From positions 1 through 64,000 of the forward strand of contig NC_014541.1 in the NCBI RefSeq assembly GCF_000148645.1: a stretch of 64,000 nt of DNA, written 5' to 3'. The stretch comes from Ferrimonas balearica DSM 9799. Its GTDB lineage: Bacteria > Pseudomonadota > Gammaproteobacteria > Enterobacterales > Shewanellaceae. Every line of letters begins with the position of its first letter. The stretch's first letter is position 1. Below are positions 51,475 to 60,478 of the stretch, piece after piece. Below the pieces are notes generated by a model, which did no database searches, was not told the origin of the DNA, and was given only the letters and a program-made list of their open reading frames with translations. The translations under genes and the position numbers were made by a program.

Positions 51475-51766
51475 ATGGCCAGTTCAGCCAGTATCCGAAC
51501 AGGGGAAGCGCCAATCCGTGACGCTGTGAACGGAGCCGAAAGCAGACCCTGCCGCGGCAGGCGATCCAGATGGAGTCCGGCCGGTAGTTAAGCGGATTCG
51601 GGACAGGGGCGTAGCGCCTCAGTGCCCTGAGGTGCCACAGCAGCATAAGCGATGAGACAGACAGCAGGACCCGGTGAGGCCGGCACCGCAGAGTGAATTG
51701 TTCACCCCGGTGTTCAACCGTTAATCGCCCGGCCAGGGCCAGCCCCCGGGGCATTGGTGTATTCAC
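51473..51766 (-). CDS. hypothetical protein, small basic
   Basis: 97 residues beginning at GTG 51766 in GTGA, which overlaps the stop of the 64-residue gene upstream and suggests translational coupling. The product is very basic with one hydrophobic patch (HRVLLSVSSLMLLWHL) and a Trp-rich end (PLFGYWLNWP). It vaguely recalls small inner-membrane proteins of the YgfX type, but I would not assign it. It might be spurious. Confidence 0.4.
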   Translation of the reverse strand: MNTPMPRGLALAGRLTVEHRGEQFTLRCRPHRVLLSVSSLMLLWHLRALRRYAPVPNPLNYRPDSIWIACRGRVCFRLRSQRHGLALPLFGYWLNWP

Positions 51767-51957
51767 TGGTTGCGGGCGCGGATGCTGATCTGGCCGTTAA
51801 CCCGCCAGCGCGCATGCTGAGCGTCCTCTTCGGAGTGACTCGGCACCTGCACTTCAACGTTGGCAAAGTCGTAAGTCAGTTCGGCGTTGCGTTCGCACAG
51901 TTTGTCGTACAGTGCGGCGGCCAGTTCCGGCCAGTTGGTGGTGTGTTTGTCAGCCAT
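51763..51957 (-). CDS. hypothetical protein, 64 residues
   Basis: 64 residues (MADKHTTNWPELAAALYDKL...). It is acidic to neutral with no signal or membrane segment. The start is at ATG 51957, where a 9-bp hairpin abuts the start codon. It lies 58 bp after menE on the same strand, so it may be the distal part of the men operon. I do not recognise the family. Confidence 0.6.
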   Translation of the reverse strand: MADKHTTNWPELAAALYDKLCERNAELTYDFANVEVQVPSHSEEDAQHARWRVNGQISIRARNQ

Positions 51958-51958
51958 G

Positions 51959-51989
51959 GGGAATGCCCTCTTTGTGAAATGGCATTCCC
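51959..51989 (-). promoter_or_regulatory. hairpin abutting the start codon of the 64-residue gene
   Basis: GGGAATGCC / GGCATTCCC is a perfect 9-bp inverted repeat with a 13-nt spacer, between menE and the small gene. On the minus strand the purine-rich AAAGAGGG lies in and beside the loop, so the stem could control ribosome access. There is no T tract, so it is not a terminator. Confidence 0.5.
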
Positions 51990-52015
51990 TCTAACGGGAC
52001 AATCCTGAGGCTGGT

Positions 52016-53383
52016 TCAACCCTGCTGATGCACGTACTCGGCAATCGCCTTGCGACTCACTTTCAGGCCCGTCTGGTTGAGCGCCTCCGGCCAGGGCAGG
52101 TAACGGCGCGGGCGCATAAAGCGCGGCAGCTTTTTCAGTACCCGCTTTTCCCATTGCTCCGGCTGCCAGGCGCCTTTCACCACGGCCACCGGCAGATGGC
52201 CGAACACCTCATCCTCAACCGGGATGATGATCGCCTCTTCAACGCCCTCACAGCGCTTCAGTACCGACTCAATCGCTTCGGGCTGCACGTTCTCTCCGCC
52301 ACTGACAAACATGTTATCGGCCCGGCCCAGTACCTTGAGTTGCTCACCGACAAACTGCCCTAGATCCCGGGTGGCAAACCACCCTTCGTGATCAAACGGG
52401 CGGGTCAGGGTGCCGTTGGCGTAGTAACCGAGGAAGCGGCAATCGCCGCGAACCTCGATAAGGCCTTCGTTAAGGCGTACCTGACGGCCCGCCAGGGGGT
52501 AGCCGGAGAGGCCCTGATCATTGGCGGGACCGGTGGTGATCTGGCTGCCCATCTCGGTCATGCCGTAGCTGGTCAGTACCTTAATCGGGTAGGGCTTGAG
52601 CCGCTCCAGCAGGCTGGCGGGAATGGCCCCGCCACCCAGCAGCAGGGTGGTGATGGAGCGCATCACCTCATCCGCGTCGTCGCGCTCCAGCAGCCGCACC
52701 AGTTGGGTGGCGACCAGAGAGAGGTGGGTGATGCGCTGTTGCCTGAGGTTGCTGGCCAGATCCTGATGCCCCGGAAGGACTGCCGTGGCTCCGCAGCTCA
52801 GGCAGCGGAACAGGATGGCCAGCCCGCCGATGTGGAACAGGGGCAGGCTGAGCAACCAGCGGTCGCCCCGATTCAGCGGCGTCTGGTCGTGGCTGCCTTC
52901 TGCGGCCGCAATATGCTGGGCCAGACCATGCATGGCGGCCTTGGGATGGCCACTGGAACCGGAGGTCAGGATCAGGGTCAGCGGTCGATCCAGGTCCACC
53001 TGCCAGCGCTGAGCCTCACTGGCGCTGGTCACGCTGAGGGCGCGTACCCCTTCGGGCAGCTCCCCTTCGCTCCAGCACCACTGGATATCGAGTTCGCGGA
53101 TCAGCTGGTCACGCTGCGCCTCTGGAAAACGCGGGGAGAGCGGGGCGAAGACCGCGCCTAAGCGCATGGCGGCGTACAACAGCAGAATCGCCTCCAGCCG
53201 GTTCTGACCCAGGTAACCGATATGGTCACCGGCCTGTAGCCCTTGCCCGGCCAGGTGATGAGCCAGGGCGGTTACCCGGCCATCCAGCGCTTCGTAGCTG
53301 AGGCTGCCTTCCGGTCCGCACACGGCAATGGCGTCGCCCCAACGACGGGCGGCACTGTGCAGGGGGCAAAGGATTAGGTTCAT
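52016..53383 (-). CDS. menE: o-succinylbenzoate-CoA ligase
   Basis: Adenylate-forming enzyme activating o-succinylbenzoate to its CoA thioester in menaquinone synthesis. It has 455 residues. Motifs are LTLILTSGSSGHPKAAMHG (P-loop, A3), LTSYGMTEMGSQ (A5), GWFATRDLGQF (A7) and the C-terminal lysine region TGLKVSRKAIAEY (A10). It overlaps menC by 4 bases and is the last recognised men gene of menF-D-H-C-E. Confidence 0.95.
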   Translation of the reverse strand: MNLILCPLHSAARRWGDAIAVCGPEGSLSYEALDGRVTALAHHLAGQGLQAGDHIGYLGQNRLEAILLLYAAMRLGAVFAPLSPRFPEAQRDQLIRELDIQWCWSEGELPEGVRALSVTSASEAQRWQVDLDRPLTLILTSGSSGHPKAAMHGLAQHIAAAEGSHDQTPLNRGDRWLLSLPLFHIGGLAILFRCLSCGATAVLPGHQDLASNLRQQRITHLSLVATQLVRLLERDDADEVMRSITTLLLGGGAIPASLLERLKPYPIKVLTSYGMTEMGSQITTGPANDQGLSGYPLAGRQVRLNEGLIEVRGDCRFLGYYANGTLTRPFDHEGWFATRDLGQFVGEQLKVLGRADNMFVSGGENVQPEAIESVLKRCEGVEEAIIIPVEDEVFGHLPVAVVKGAWQPEQWEKRVLKKLPRFMRPRRYLPWPEALNQTGLKVSRKAIAEYVHQQG

Positions 53384-54315
53384 AGCGGTGTCAGCTCCGA
53401 TTCGGTGATCACGGGCTTGGCCAGACCCCAGGGGTTGGCTTCCAGCAGATCGGCGCCCAGCGGCGCCAGGGTATCCAGTCCGGGCACGCTGTCTGGGGTC
53501 AGTTCGGCGGCCAGATGGGCCAGATGGGTCAGGCCGATGTTGCTCTCAAAGCTGGAGGAGAGCACCACTTCGACGCCATCCAGACGGGCCTGTTGCACCA
53601 GTTGTTGCAGTCGCGCCAGGCTGCCTATCAGGGTGGGCTTCAGCACCAGTGCCCTGACACCTGGCAGGGACTCGTACTGGTAGTCGGCGACCTGAGTGGT
53701 TTCATCCAGTGCCAGTGGCAGGCGATGCTGGGCTGCCACGCGCAGGCTGTCATTGAGGTTGGCGCAGGGCTCTTCAACATAGCGCAGAGCGGCCGGGGGA
53801 ACGCTGGCGGCAAAGTGGCTGGCCTGCTCAGCGCTCCAGCCACGGTTGGCGTCGATGCGCAGCAACAGCTTCGGTTGCCGCTCCAGCAGGGCATAAACCA
53901 GCGCGATCTCCTGCTCCAGTGGCGCTCTTGCCAGCTTGAGTTTGACCTCACCCGGGGGCGTGGTCAGGGCATCAAACTGGGCCAGTTGTTGCTCGGGGGT
54001 GCCCACCAGCAGGGGGATGTTGGCGGGCAGGGTCAGTCGCCGTGGGCCCTCGCACTGCCAGCGGGCGCAATCCAGTGCAAAGCGGGCGGCAGGGGGCAGC
54101 GCCGCTTCGTCGATTTGGCCTGAGGCCAGGGCCTGCAGGGCGCTCTGGCATTGTGCCAGTGATTCGTGGGAGAAGCCCGGCAACGGGGCGCAATCGCCCC
54201 AGCCGGTGTGGCCGTCACGCTCCAGCTTGATCAGCAGACCGTGGCGCTGGTCCAGGCTTTGGCCGGCAAAACGCAGCGGCGTTGCCAGTGGCAGGGCATA
54301 GGGATAGAGCTTCAT
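53380..54315 (-). CDS. menC: o-succinylbenzoate synthase
   Basis: Enolase-superfamily dehydratase forming o-succinylbenzoate from SHCHC. It has 311 residues from the ATG at 54315 (AAGGA at 5 bp); a GTG at 54318 is the alternative. Catalytic-lysine and metal blocks are EVKLKLARAP, LRIDANRGWS, RYVEEPCAN, LALDETTQ and LVLKPTLIGSL. It follows menH by 27 bp. The menB found at this point in E. coli is missing. Confidence 0.94.
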   Translation of the reverse strand: MKLYPYALPLATPLRFAGQSLDQRHGLLIKLERDGHTGWGDCAPLPGFSHESLAQCQSALQALASGQIDEAALPPAARFALDCARWQCEGPRRLTLPANIPLLVGTPEQQLAQFDALTTPPGEVKLKLARAPLEQEIALVYALLERQPKLLLRIDANRGWSAEQASHFAASVPPAALRYVEEPCANLNDSLRVAAQHRLPLALDETTQVADYQYESLPGVRALVLKPTLIGSLARLQQLVQQARLDGVEVVLSSSFESNIGLTHLAHLAAELTPDSVPGLDTLAPLGADLLEANPWGLAKPVITESELTPL

Positions 54316-54342
54316 CACGTTCCTTGATGGCGGTGGTACTGG

Positions 54343-55116
54343 TCACAGTGGCCGCAGTGTAGCAAGAAAGGCATCCGGACGGGCGCGGTGAACGTTGTGG
54401 CCCGCGCCTTCTATCACCTGGTGTTGCCAGCCGGGCTGGAGCCATTGCTCGGCCAGCTGGCGGAATTTACTGTCCCGGGCGCCGCTGATCAGCTGCACCG
54501 GACAGGCCAGAGTGAGGTGTCGCAGGTTGTGCTGGTGGCCCAGGCTGGTGCCCAGGTAGAGCGCCGCCAGAGCGGCGGGGTCATTGTCCAGTCGGGCCTG
54601 CACCATCTCTGCCCTGCGCGGTTCCGACAGGTCGGCAAACACCGGCTGTCGATACCAGGCATCGAGCCAGTCGGCATTGGCTTCGGTGGCCATACGCTGA
54701 TGCCAGGCGGCGTCGCTGGCCAACCGTTGCTGGCGCTGTGTGGCGTCGGTCAAGCCCGGGTGGGTGGATTCCAGAGTGAGGCTCAGCAGCCGGTGCGGTT
54801 GGTGTTGGGCTAAAGCGTGTGCCAGATGCAGAGCGAGACGGCCACCCAGTGAGTAGCCGAGCAGGTGGAAACGGTTAATCTGGTGATGGTCGAGCGTGGC
54901 CAGGATCTGCGCCACCACCTCATCGAACGCCGGAGTGGCAGAGACGGAGAGGGTGCGGCTCAGGCCGTGGCCCGGCAGGTCCAGCGCCAGGCAGTCGAAC
55001 TGCTGGCCCAGTGCGTCTGGCCAGTCGCGGTGATCACCGAGAAACCCGTGCAGCAACAGCATTGGGGCGCCCTGGCCCCAACGCCGTCCCTGCAGCAGAG
55101 GCGGGTGCTCAGTCAT
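54343..55116 (-). CDS. menH: SHCHC synthase MenH
   Basis: Alpha/beta hydrolase-fold lyase that removes pyruvate from SEPHCHC to give SHCHC. It has 257 residues from the ATG at 55116, which overlaps the menD end by 8 bases; the frame itself opens at 55146. The triad is Ser89 (LLGYSLGGRLAL), Asp215 (SGARDSKF) and His240 (EGAGHNVHR). MLLLHGFLGDHRDW forms the oxyanion region. The operon position between menD and menC supports this over a generic hydrolase. Confidence 0.92.
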   Translation of the reverse strand: MTEHPPLLQGRRWGQGAPMLLLHGFLGDHRDWPDALGQQFDCLALDLPGHGLSRTLSVSATPAFDEVVAQILATLDHHQINRFHLLGYSLGGRLALHLAHALAQHQPHRLLSLTLESTHPGLTDATQRQQRLASDAAWHQRMATEANADWLDAWYRQPVFADLSEPRRAEMVQARLDNDPAALAALYLGTSLGHQHNLRHLTLACPVQLISGARDSKFRQLAEQWLQPGWQHQVIEGAGHNVHRARPDAFLATLRPL

Positions 55117-56818
55117 CGCCCCGGATCTGGCGTGCCATCTCCACAATCAGCTCGGCCGATTCGTTGGGCGGCACCACCACCTCGATCACACTGGCACCGT
55201 CACGCTGCAGCCCTTCGCTGAGGGCTTGCTGCAGGGCATCCAGACTGTCGGGGCGCTGGTAGGGCAGATGGAACTGGCTGGCGGCCCCTTCAAAACCAAA
55301 GCCGTGGCCAAGGCGGTAGTACTGCTGACGCAGGGCGTCACTGGGCACCGGCAGCATATTGAAGATGCTGCCGCCGTCGTTGTTAAGCACCATCACCACC
55401 AGCGGGCTGGTCAGGCTGCGGGCCAATGCCAGGGAGTTGAGGTCGTGCAGCAGTGACAGGTCGCCTACCACCAGAACCGTCGGTTTGCCTTCGGCCATTG
55501 CCACGCCACAGCTGGTGGCGAGCAGGCCATCAATGCCGGAGGCGCCACGGTTGGTGAAGATGGCCGGGGCATCACCCGGGGCTGCCAACATGTCAAACAG
55601 GCGGATCGGCAGGCTGTTACCGATAAACAGCTGCTGGTCAGCGCCCAGTTGGCGCGACAGCAGACGGACGGCGGACAGTTCGGTCAATGCGCCCTGATCA
55701 TGCTGCTCTGCGGCCAGCCGTTCCACTTCGTCACTGTAGGACTCCAGCGCATCGGCCCAGCCGGAGCCGGGCAGCAGTGGCCAGGGCAGGGCGGCCAGCA
55801 TCGGCAGGCTGCCGACAAAGCGGCGCTTGCGCAGATGGGCCGGATCCAGATTCTCGGCGTGGCCCATGTAGTGCCAGAACGCCTGCCACGGATGCTGGGC
55901 GATAAAGCTCATCAGTCGCTTGGAGAGCAGACGTCCGCCAATCAGCAGCAGATGTTCAGCTTTGCCCAGAAGCTTCAGTGCCTTGGGGTGATGCATCAGC
56001 TGGTCGATGTGGTGTACCACACCCTCGGCCTGACGCAGTTGCGATTGGGCATCGGCCAGAATGGGCCAGCCCAGTCGGCGGGCCAGAGCCAGAATCTGTT
56101 CCGGTTGCTGGTGAGGGCCCAGGGTGCCTACCACGATGATGCCCTTGCCCTGGGCAAAGCTGCAGCAGTCGTCGGCGCTGGGCAGGGCACTGCGGCTCAT
56201 GGCCGGGGTAGCGGCCCAGGGCTCAGCGGTTTTGCGCCACTCACTCAGCGGTGTCAGGTAGGTCTCAAACGGCGCGTCCAGGCCTTCCGGATAGAGCGGC
56301 TCGCGGTACATGCAGTTGATGTGCAGCGGGCGGTCGAGATCCACCATCACCTGGTCGAGCTGGGCCAGCAGGGTCTGCGGCGGGATCTCCAGGCTTGGGG
56401 TCGGCAGGTCGAGACGACGGGCGTAGTTGGCAAAGATGGCTGGCTGGATGATGGCCTGGTTGGCACCACAGGCGATCAGCTCCGGCGGTCGGTCACCGGA
56501 TAGCACCACCAGCGGAACGCCGGTCTGATAGGCTTCGATCACCGCCGGATAGAGGTTGGCGACGGCGGTGCCGGAGGTGGTGATGATGGCGACCGGGCTC
56601 TGGCTGGCTTTGGCCAGGCCGAGGGCGGCGAAGCCCAGGCCCCGTTCATCGAAATGGGTGTGGCGTTGGAAACCGTCGTGACCGGCCGCAGCCAGGGTCA
56701 GCGGGGTGGAGCGGGAACCCGGTGCCAGGCAGAGATGACGCACACCAAGGCGGTGCAACTCCTCCAGCATCAGTCGCGCCCACAACAGGTTCAATTCGGC
56801 GCAGTGCGAGGTGTTCAT
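55109..56818 (-). CDS. menD: SEPHCHC synthase MenD
   Basis: Thiamine-diphosphate enzyme adding 2-oxoglutarate-derived succinyl semialdehyde to isochorismate, the committed step of menaquinone synthesis. It has 569 residues from the ATG at 56818, whose ATGA overlaps the menF stop; the frame opens at 56872. Motifs are LAPGSRSTPLTLAA, HFDERGLGFAALGLAK (ThDP-activating Glu), TTSGTAVANLYPAVIEA and the ThDP/Mg block VGDLSLLHDLNSLALAR with NNDGGSIF. Confidence 0.96.
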   Translation of the reverse strand: MNTSHCAELNLLWARLMLEELHRLGVRHLCLAPGSRSTPLTLAAAGHDGFQRHTHFDERGLGFAALGLAKASQSPVAIITTSGTAVANLYPAVIEAYQTGVPLVVLSGDRPPELIACGANQAIIQPAIFANYARRLDLPTPSLEIPPQTLLAQLDQVMVDLDRPLHINCMYREPLYPEGLDAPFETYLTPLSEWRKTAEPWAATPAMSRSALPSADDCCSFAQGKGIIVVGTLGPHQQPEQILALARRLGWPILADAQSQLRQAEGVVHHIDQLMHHPKALKLLGKAEHLLLIGGRLLSKRLMSFIAQHPWQAFWHYMGHAENLDPAHLRKRRFVGSLPMLAALPWPLLPGSGWADALESYSDEVERLAAEQHDQGALTELSAVRLLSRQLGADQQLFIGNSLPIRLFDMLAAPGDAPAIFTNRGASGIDGLLATSCGVAMAEGKPTVLVVGDLSLLHDLNSLALARSLTSPLVVMVLNNDGGSIFNMLPVPSDALRQQYYRLGHGFGFEGAASQFHLPYQRPDSLDALQQALSEGLQRDGASVIEVVVPPNESAELIVEMARQIRGDD

Positions 56819-58125
56819 AGTCCGTTTAGGATCCCGAGTACCGTAGTCAGTTTGTTGTTCAGCTCTTGCCACTCGGCGTCGGCTTCGGAGTGGGCCACGA
56901 TGCCGGCTCCGGCATACAGGGTGACGCGCTCCGATTCAAAACGGGCGCTGCGGATGGCCACGGCAAACTCGGTTTCATGGGCACCGAAGTAGCCGCAGGC
57001 CCCGGCATACCAGCCCCGGGCAAAGCCTTCCCGCTGGCGGATAAAGCTCATGGCGGATTCGCGTGGCAGCCCGCCCACTGCGGGGGTGGGGTGCAGGGCA
57101 CCGAGCAGCTGCAGGTCATTGACCCCGGCTTTGAGCTCGGCCCGAATCGAGCGGTGCAGGTGCTGAATGTGGTTGAGCTTGAGAATGGTGGGGGTCTCCT
57201 CCGAGCCGACGTAGTCGCTCAGGGGGCCCAGTTGTTGTTCGATCAGCTGGCGGACCAACAGGTTCTCGTTGCTGTTCTTGCCGTCCGCCAACAGCGCGTT
57301 GGCCAGCGCTTCATCCTCGGCCTCGGTAAAGCCGCGGGTGGTGGTGCCGGCCAGCGCCTCGGTGGACAGTTCACGGCCGTGGCGGTGGAACAGGCGCTCC
57401 GGTGTACAGCTGATAAAGCTGTGGCTGTCGGTGAACTGGAAGCCGAACTGGTAGCTGCCGGGGTTCAACAGTTGCCAGGCGTGCAGCACGGTCCAATGGT
57501 TGGGCAGGGCACTGGTGGTCAGCCGGGTTTCGCGGGCCATCACCACTTTGGGGGTGGCGGCAAGGAAGGCTGGGTCGGTGATCTGTTCAACCAGCTCGCG
57601 CCAGCGTGGCTGGTCCGGGGTGTCCTGGCGGGCCAGGACGTGGGCCGGGCCAAGCGGCGACAGCGGTGCCGCAGACTGGATGGCATCGAGGGCCGTGCGC
57701 GCCCGTTCCAGCTCCTGCTGCCAGGGGCGCTCCTGGCCACAGAGGTTGAGCAGCAGTTGCGCCTGCTCGCCATGACGGCGGATCTCAATGCGCGGCAACA
57801 CAAAGCGGGCCTGGCCAAAATCGGGCCATGCCGGTTGCTGGGTATCGAAGGCGTGGCCACCGTAGAGTCGCAGCTGGGTATCCTGACCGGCACCCAGGTA
57901 CTTGTTGTAGAGCCGGTCCAGCTCTTCGGCGGAGGGCAGGGTGTCGAAGTGCAGATCCAAAGCGGCGCCGATGGCGGCGATCTCTTCACCGTCGCGGCGG
58001 CCGCGCCAGTAAATTCTGGGCAGTTCAGACTGGTTCGCCAACCAGGCGATCAGCGGCGGCGCATCAAGCGGTTCACTCAGCTGCAGACAGAGGTGGCCTG
58101 GGGGCTGGCACTCCAGTTGGGCCAA
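56815..58125 (-). CDS. menF: isochorismate synthase MenF
   Basis: Chorismate to isochorismate, the entry to menaquinone synthesis. The C-terminal chorismate-binding domain is clear: FISCTPERLFHR, STEALAGTTTRG, NENLLVRQLIEQQL, ALHPTPAVGGLPRESA and WYAGACGYFG. Coordinates use the TTG at 58125 (436 residues), the only standard start in the open frame. Homology with E. coli MenF runs further upstream in frame (PVQHPLASAIERLRLRLAQ). An ATC at 58179 sits 6 bp behind AAGGTGG, so the true N-terminus may be 18 residues longer with a rare start codon. It is first in the operon. Confidence 0.92.
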   Translation of the reverse strand: MAQLECQPPGHLCLQLSEPLDAPPLIAWLANQSELPRIYWRGRRDGEEIAAIGAALDLHFDTLPSAEELDRLYNKYLGAGQDTQLRLYGGHAFDTQQPAWPDFGQARFVLPRIEIRRHGEQAQLLLNLCGQERPWQQELERARTALDAIQSAAPLSPLGPAHVLARQDTPDQPRWRELVEQITDPAFLAATPKVVMARETRLTTSALPNHWTVLHAWQLLNPGSYQFGFQFTDSHSFISCTPERLFHRHGRELSTEALAGTTTRGFTEAEDEALANALLADGKNSNENLLVRQLIEQQLGPLSDYVGSEETPTILKLNHIQHLHRSIRAELKAGVNDLQLLGALHPTPAVGGLPRESAMSFIRQREGFARGWYAGACGYFGAHETEFAVAIRSARFESERVTLYAGAGIVAHSEADAEWQELNNKLTTVLGILNGL

Positions 58126-58220
58126 CCGCAGCCTGAGTCGCTCGATGGCGCTGGCCAGAGGGTGTTGTACCGGAAGGATGCTGTACCACCTTGTCTGAAA
58201 GAAGTGGGTAAACCACTGAA

Positions 58221-58248
58221 ATTAAAAATCACCACTGCATTATGTCAA
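58221..58248 (-). promoter_or_regulatory. probable menF promoter
   Basis: On the minus strand TTGACA (58248-58243), a 16-bp spacer and TTTAAT (58226-58221) lie just upstream of menF. Two copies of CAGTGGT, 19 bp apart (plus-strand ACCACTG at 58212 and 58231), flank the -10 element and could be half-sites for a regulator. Confidence 0.6.
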
Positions 58249-58287
58249 GGTAAGGCCCCGAAGATTGTGATCCGCGAGGCAACGGAC

Positions 58288-58725
58288 TCAGAGGGTCAGG
58301 GTCCACAACAGGCTGACGGTCAGAGTCAGGGTGATCAGGCTGCTGCCCAGCCCCGGTCGACCCAGATAGATGACATTCCAGACGGTTTTTGTGATGGCCG
58401 CAGTGACCACCAGCATCAGTGCCAGGTTGAGTTGATGCAGCCACAGCAGATGCAGAGTCAGCATGGTGCCACAAACGCCCAGGGCAAGCATCATGGCCTG
58501 CTCAAGATGGGTCTGCGCCGCCACCATCTCCTGCTCGCTTTGCAGCTTAAAGGAGCGGCTCTCTTTCAGTCGAACCAGATGAACGGCCAGGACCACCAGG
58601 CCAGTCAGCCCCAGCAGCATCACCGGGATGGATTGAATCCAGGCACCCAGCGCCGCAATGACGAGGGTGGTCGGCCGTGCCCAGCGATGCAGGCGGGCGG
58701 CGGGACAGTCGGCGGTGTTGGCCAT
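58288..58725 (-). CDS. hypothetical membrane protein
   Basis: 145 residues with about four hydrophobic segments: TTLVIAALGAWI, IPVMLLGLTGLVVLAVHLV, MMLALGVCGTMLTLHLLWL and SLITLTLTVSLLWTL. There is a short soluble stretch between the second and third. I do not recognise the family. AGGAG lies about 11 bp before the ATG. It lies between glpK and menF on the same strand, separated from each by more than 60 bp, so it is probably transcribed alone. Confidence 0.7.
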   Translation of the reverse strand: MANTADCPAARLHRWARPTTLVIAALGAWIQSIPVMLLGLTGLVVLAVHLVRLKESRSFKLQSEQEMVAAQTHLEQAMMLALGVCGTMLTLHLLWLHQLNLALMLVVTAAITKTVWNVIYLGRPGLGSSLITLTLTVSLLWTLTL

Positions 58726-58883
58726 GGTGGCAGCGACTCCTGGTTAAAAGTTATTCCACTATTAGAGCGCTAACATTGCCGACTGTACTAACTTAAGCCC
58801 CTTAATATCTTCAGAATTGTGCACCGGATCGAGCTTGTGAACAGGACATTTCCGAGCGGTTGATGCAGGGGTGAATGGACTGT

Positions 58884-60395
58884 TTACTGACCGGATCCCG
58901 GGTGTGGTGCCTTGGTGACCAGGGTACGCCCCACCGCATCCTGCCAGCCCGAATAGAGCTGCTGGCGCTGAGTGTCATCCATGGTGGACTCGAAGCGGCG
59001 TTCGGTCTGGTTCAGTCCGGCCAGGCTGGCGCGATCCGGCCAGTAGCCGACGGTCAGGCCCGCCAGATAGGCGGCGCCGGCGGCGGTGCTCTCCCGGTTA
59101 TGGGGGCGCAGCACCGGGGTGGCGAGGATGTCGGCCTGGAACTGCATCAGAAAGTCATTGGCCACGGCCCCTCCGTCGACCCGGAGCTCGGTCAACGGCA
59201 GGGCGGCGTCCAGCTGCATGGCATCCAGCAGGTCGCGGCTCTGATAGGCGATGGATTCCAGTGTGGCGCGGACAATGTGCTGGCGGTTGCAGCCTCGGGT
59301 CAGGCCCACCAGCGCACCGCGGGCGTAGGGATCCCAGTAGGGCGCACCCAGCCCGGTAAAGGCTGGCACCAGGTAAGCGCCAGCGGTGTCCGGCACCGAC
59401 TGGGCCAGAGCCTGGGTTTCACTGGCGTGGCGAATGAGCCCCAGCTCATCCCGCAGCCACTGCACGCTGGCGCCGCCCATAAACACCGCGCCCTCAAGCG
59501 CGTACTCCACCTGTTCCGGGCCACTGCAGGCGATGGTGGTCAGCAGCCCATGGCGGGACTGCACCGCCTGGTCGCCGGTGTGCATCAGCATAAAGCAGCC
59601 GGTGCCATAGGTGTTTTTGGCCATCCCCGGTTGGGTGCAGAGCTGGCCGAACAGGGCCGCCTGCTGGTCACCGGCGATGCCAGCCACCGGAATGCGGGCG
59701 CGACCAATCTGGGCGTGGCCAAACAGCTCCTGACTGCTTTTCACCTCAGGCAGCAGGCTGGCGGGAATGTTCAGGGCGTCCAGCAGGGTGGGGTCCCAGC
59801 GCTGCTGGTGAATGTCCCACAGCAGGGTGCGGGCGGCGTTGGTGCGGTCGGTGGCGTGCACGGCGCCGTCGGTCAGTTGCCACAGTAGCCAGCAGTCGAT
59901 GGTGCCGAAGCGCAGCTCGCCCCGTTCTGCCCGCTCCCGGGCACCGGGAACCTGGTCCAGCAGCCAGGCGATCTTGGTGCCGGAGAAGTAGGGGTCGAGC
60001 ACCAATCCGGTGGTATCACGGACGTGCTGTTCCAGCCCTTTGGCTTTGAGCGCTTCGCACAGGTCGGCGGTGCGGCGGCACTGCCAGACAATGGCATTGT
60101 GGATGGGCTGGCCGGTTTCGGCGTCCCAGATCACCGTGGTTTCCCGCTGGTTGGTGATGCCGATGGCGGCCACCTGCTCATGGCGGACACCACAGCGTGC
60201 CAGCACCTCGGTCAGTACCGCACGCTGGCTGGCCCAGATCTCCATGGCGTCGTGCTCGACCCAGCCGGATTGTGGGTAGTGTTGGGTAAATTCGCGCTGG
60301 GCGCTGCCAAGGATGGTGCCCTGGCGGTTAAACAGCAGGGCGCGGCTGGAGGTGGTGCCCTGATCCAGGGCAAGGATAAATTGTTCGCTCGACAT
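58884..60395 (-). CDS. glpK: glycerol kinase
   Basis: Phosphorylates glycerol to sn-glycerol 3-phosphate. The start is placed at 60395 ([22 protein letters not shown], 503 residues) to match the family; the frame opens with ATG ATG at 60428, which would add 11 residues ([11 protein letters not shown]). Neither has a strong ribosome site. FGGY-kinase motifs are [49 protein letters not shown] and [12 protein letters not shown], then [17 protein letters not shown]. No glpF, glpD or glpR is adjacent, unlike the usual arrangement. Confidence 0.95.
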   Translation of the reverse strand: MSSEQFILALDQGTTSSRALLFNRQGTILGSAQREFTQHYPQSGWVEHDAMEIWASQRAVLTEVLARCGVRHEQVAAIGITNQRETTVIWDAETGQPIHNAIVWQCRRTADLCEALKAKGLEQHVRDTTGLVLDPYFSGTKIAWLLDQVPGARERAERGELRFGTIDCWLLWQLTDGAVHATDRTNAARTLLWDIHQQRWDPTLLDALNIPASLLPEVKSSQELFGHAQIGRARIPVAGIAGDQQAALFGQLCTQPGMAKNTYGTGCFMLMHTGDQAVQSRHGLLTTIACSGPEQVEYALEGAVFMGGASVQWLRDELGLIRHASETQALAQSVPDTAGAYLVPAFTGLGAPYWDPYARGALVGLTRGCNRQHIVRATLESIAYQSRDLLDAMQLDAALPLTELRVDGGAVANDFLMQFQADILATPVLRPHNRESTAAGAAYLAGLTVGYWPDRASLAGLNQTERRFESTMDDTQRQQLYSGWQDAVGRTLVTKAPHPGSGQ

Positions 60396-60478
60396 GGCGG
60401 GTTTGGCTTGGGGATTTGTTTTCATCATAGCGAACCCAGGGTGGAAAAACCCAGTGGAGACAATTGGGTGTGCAGCTT

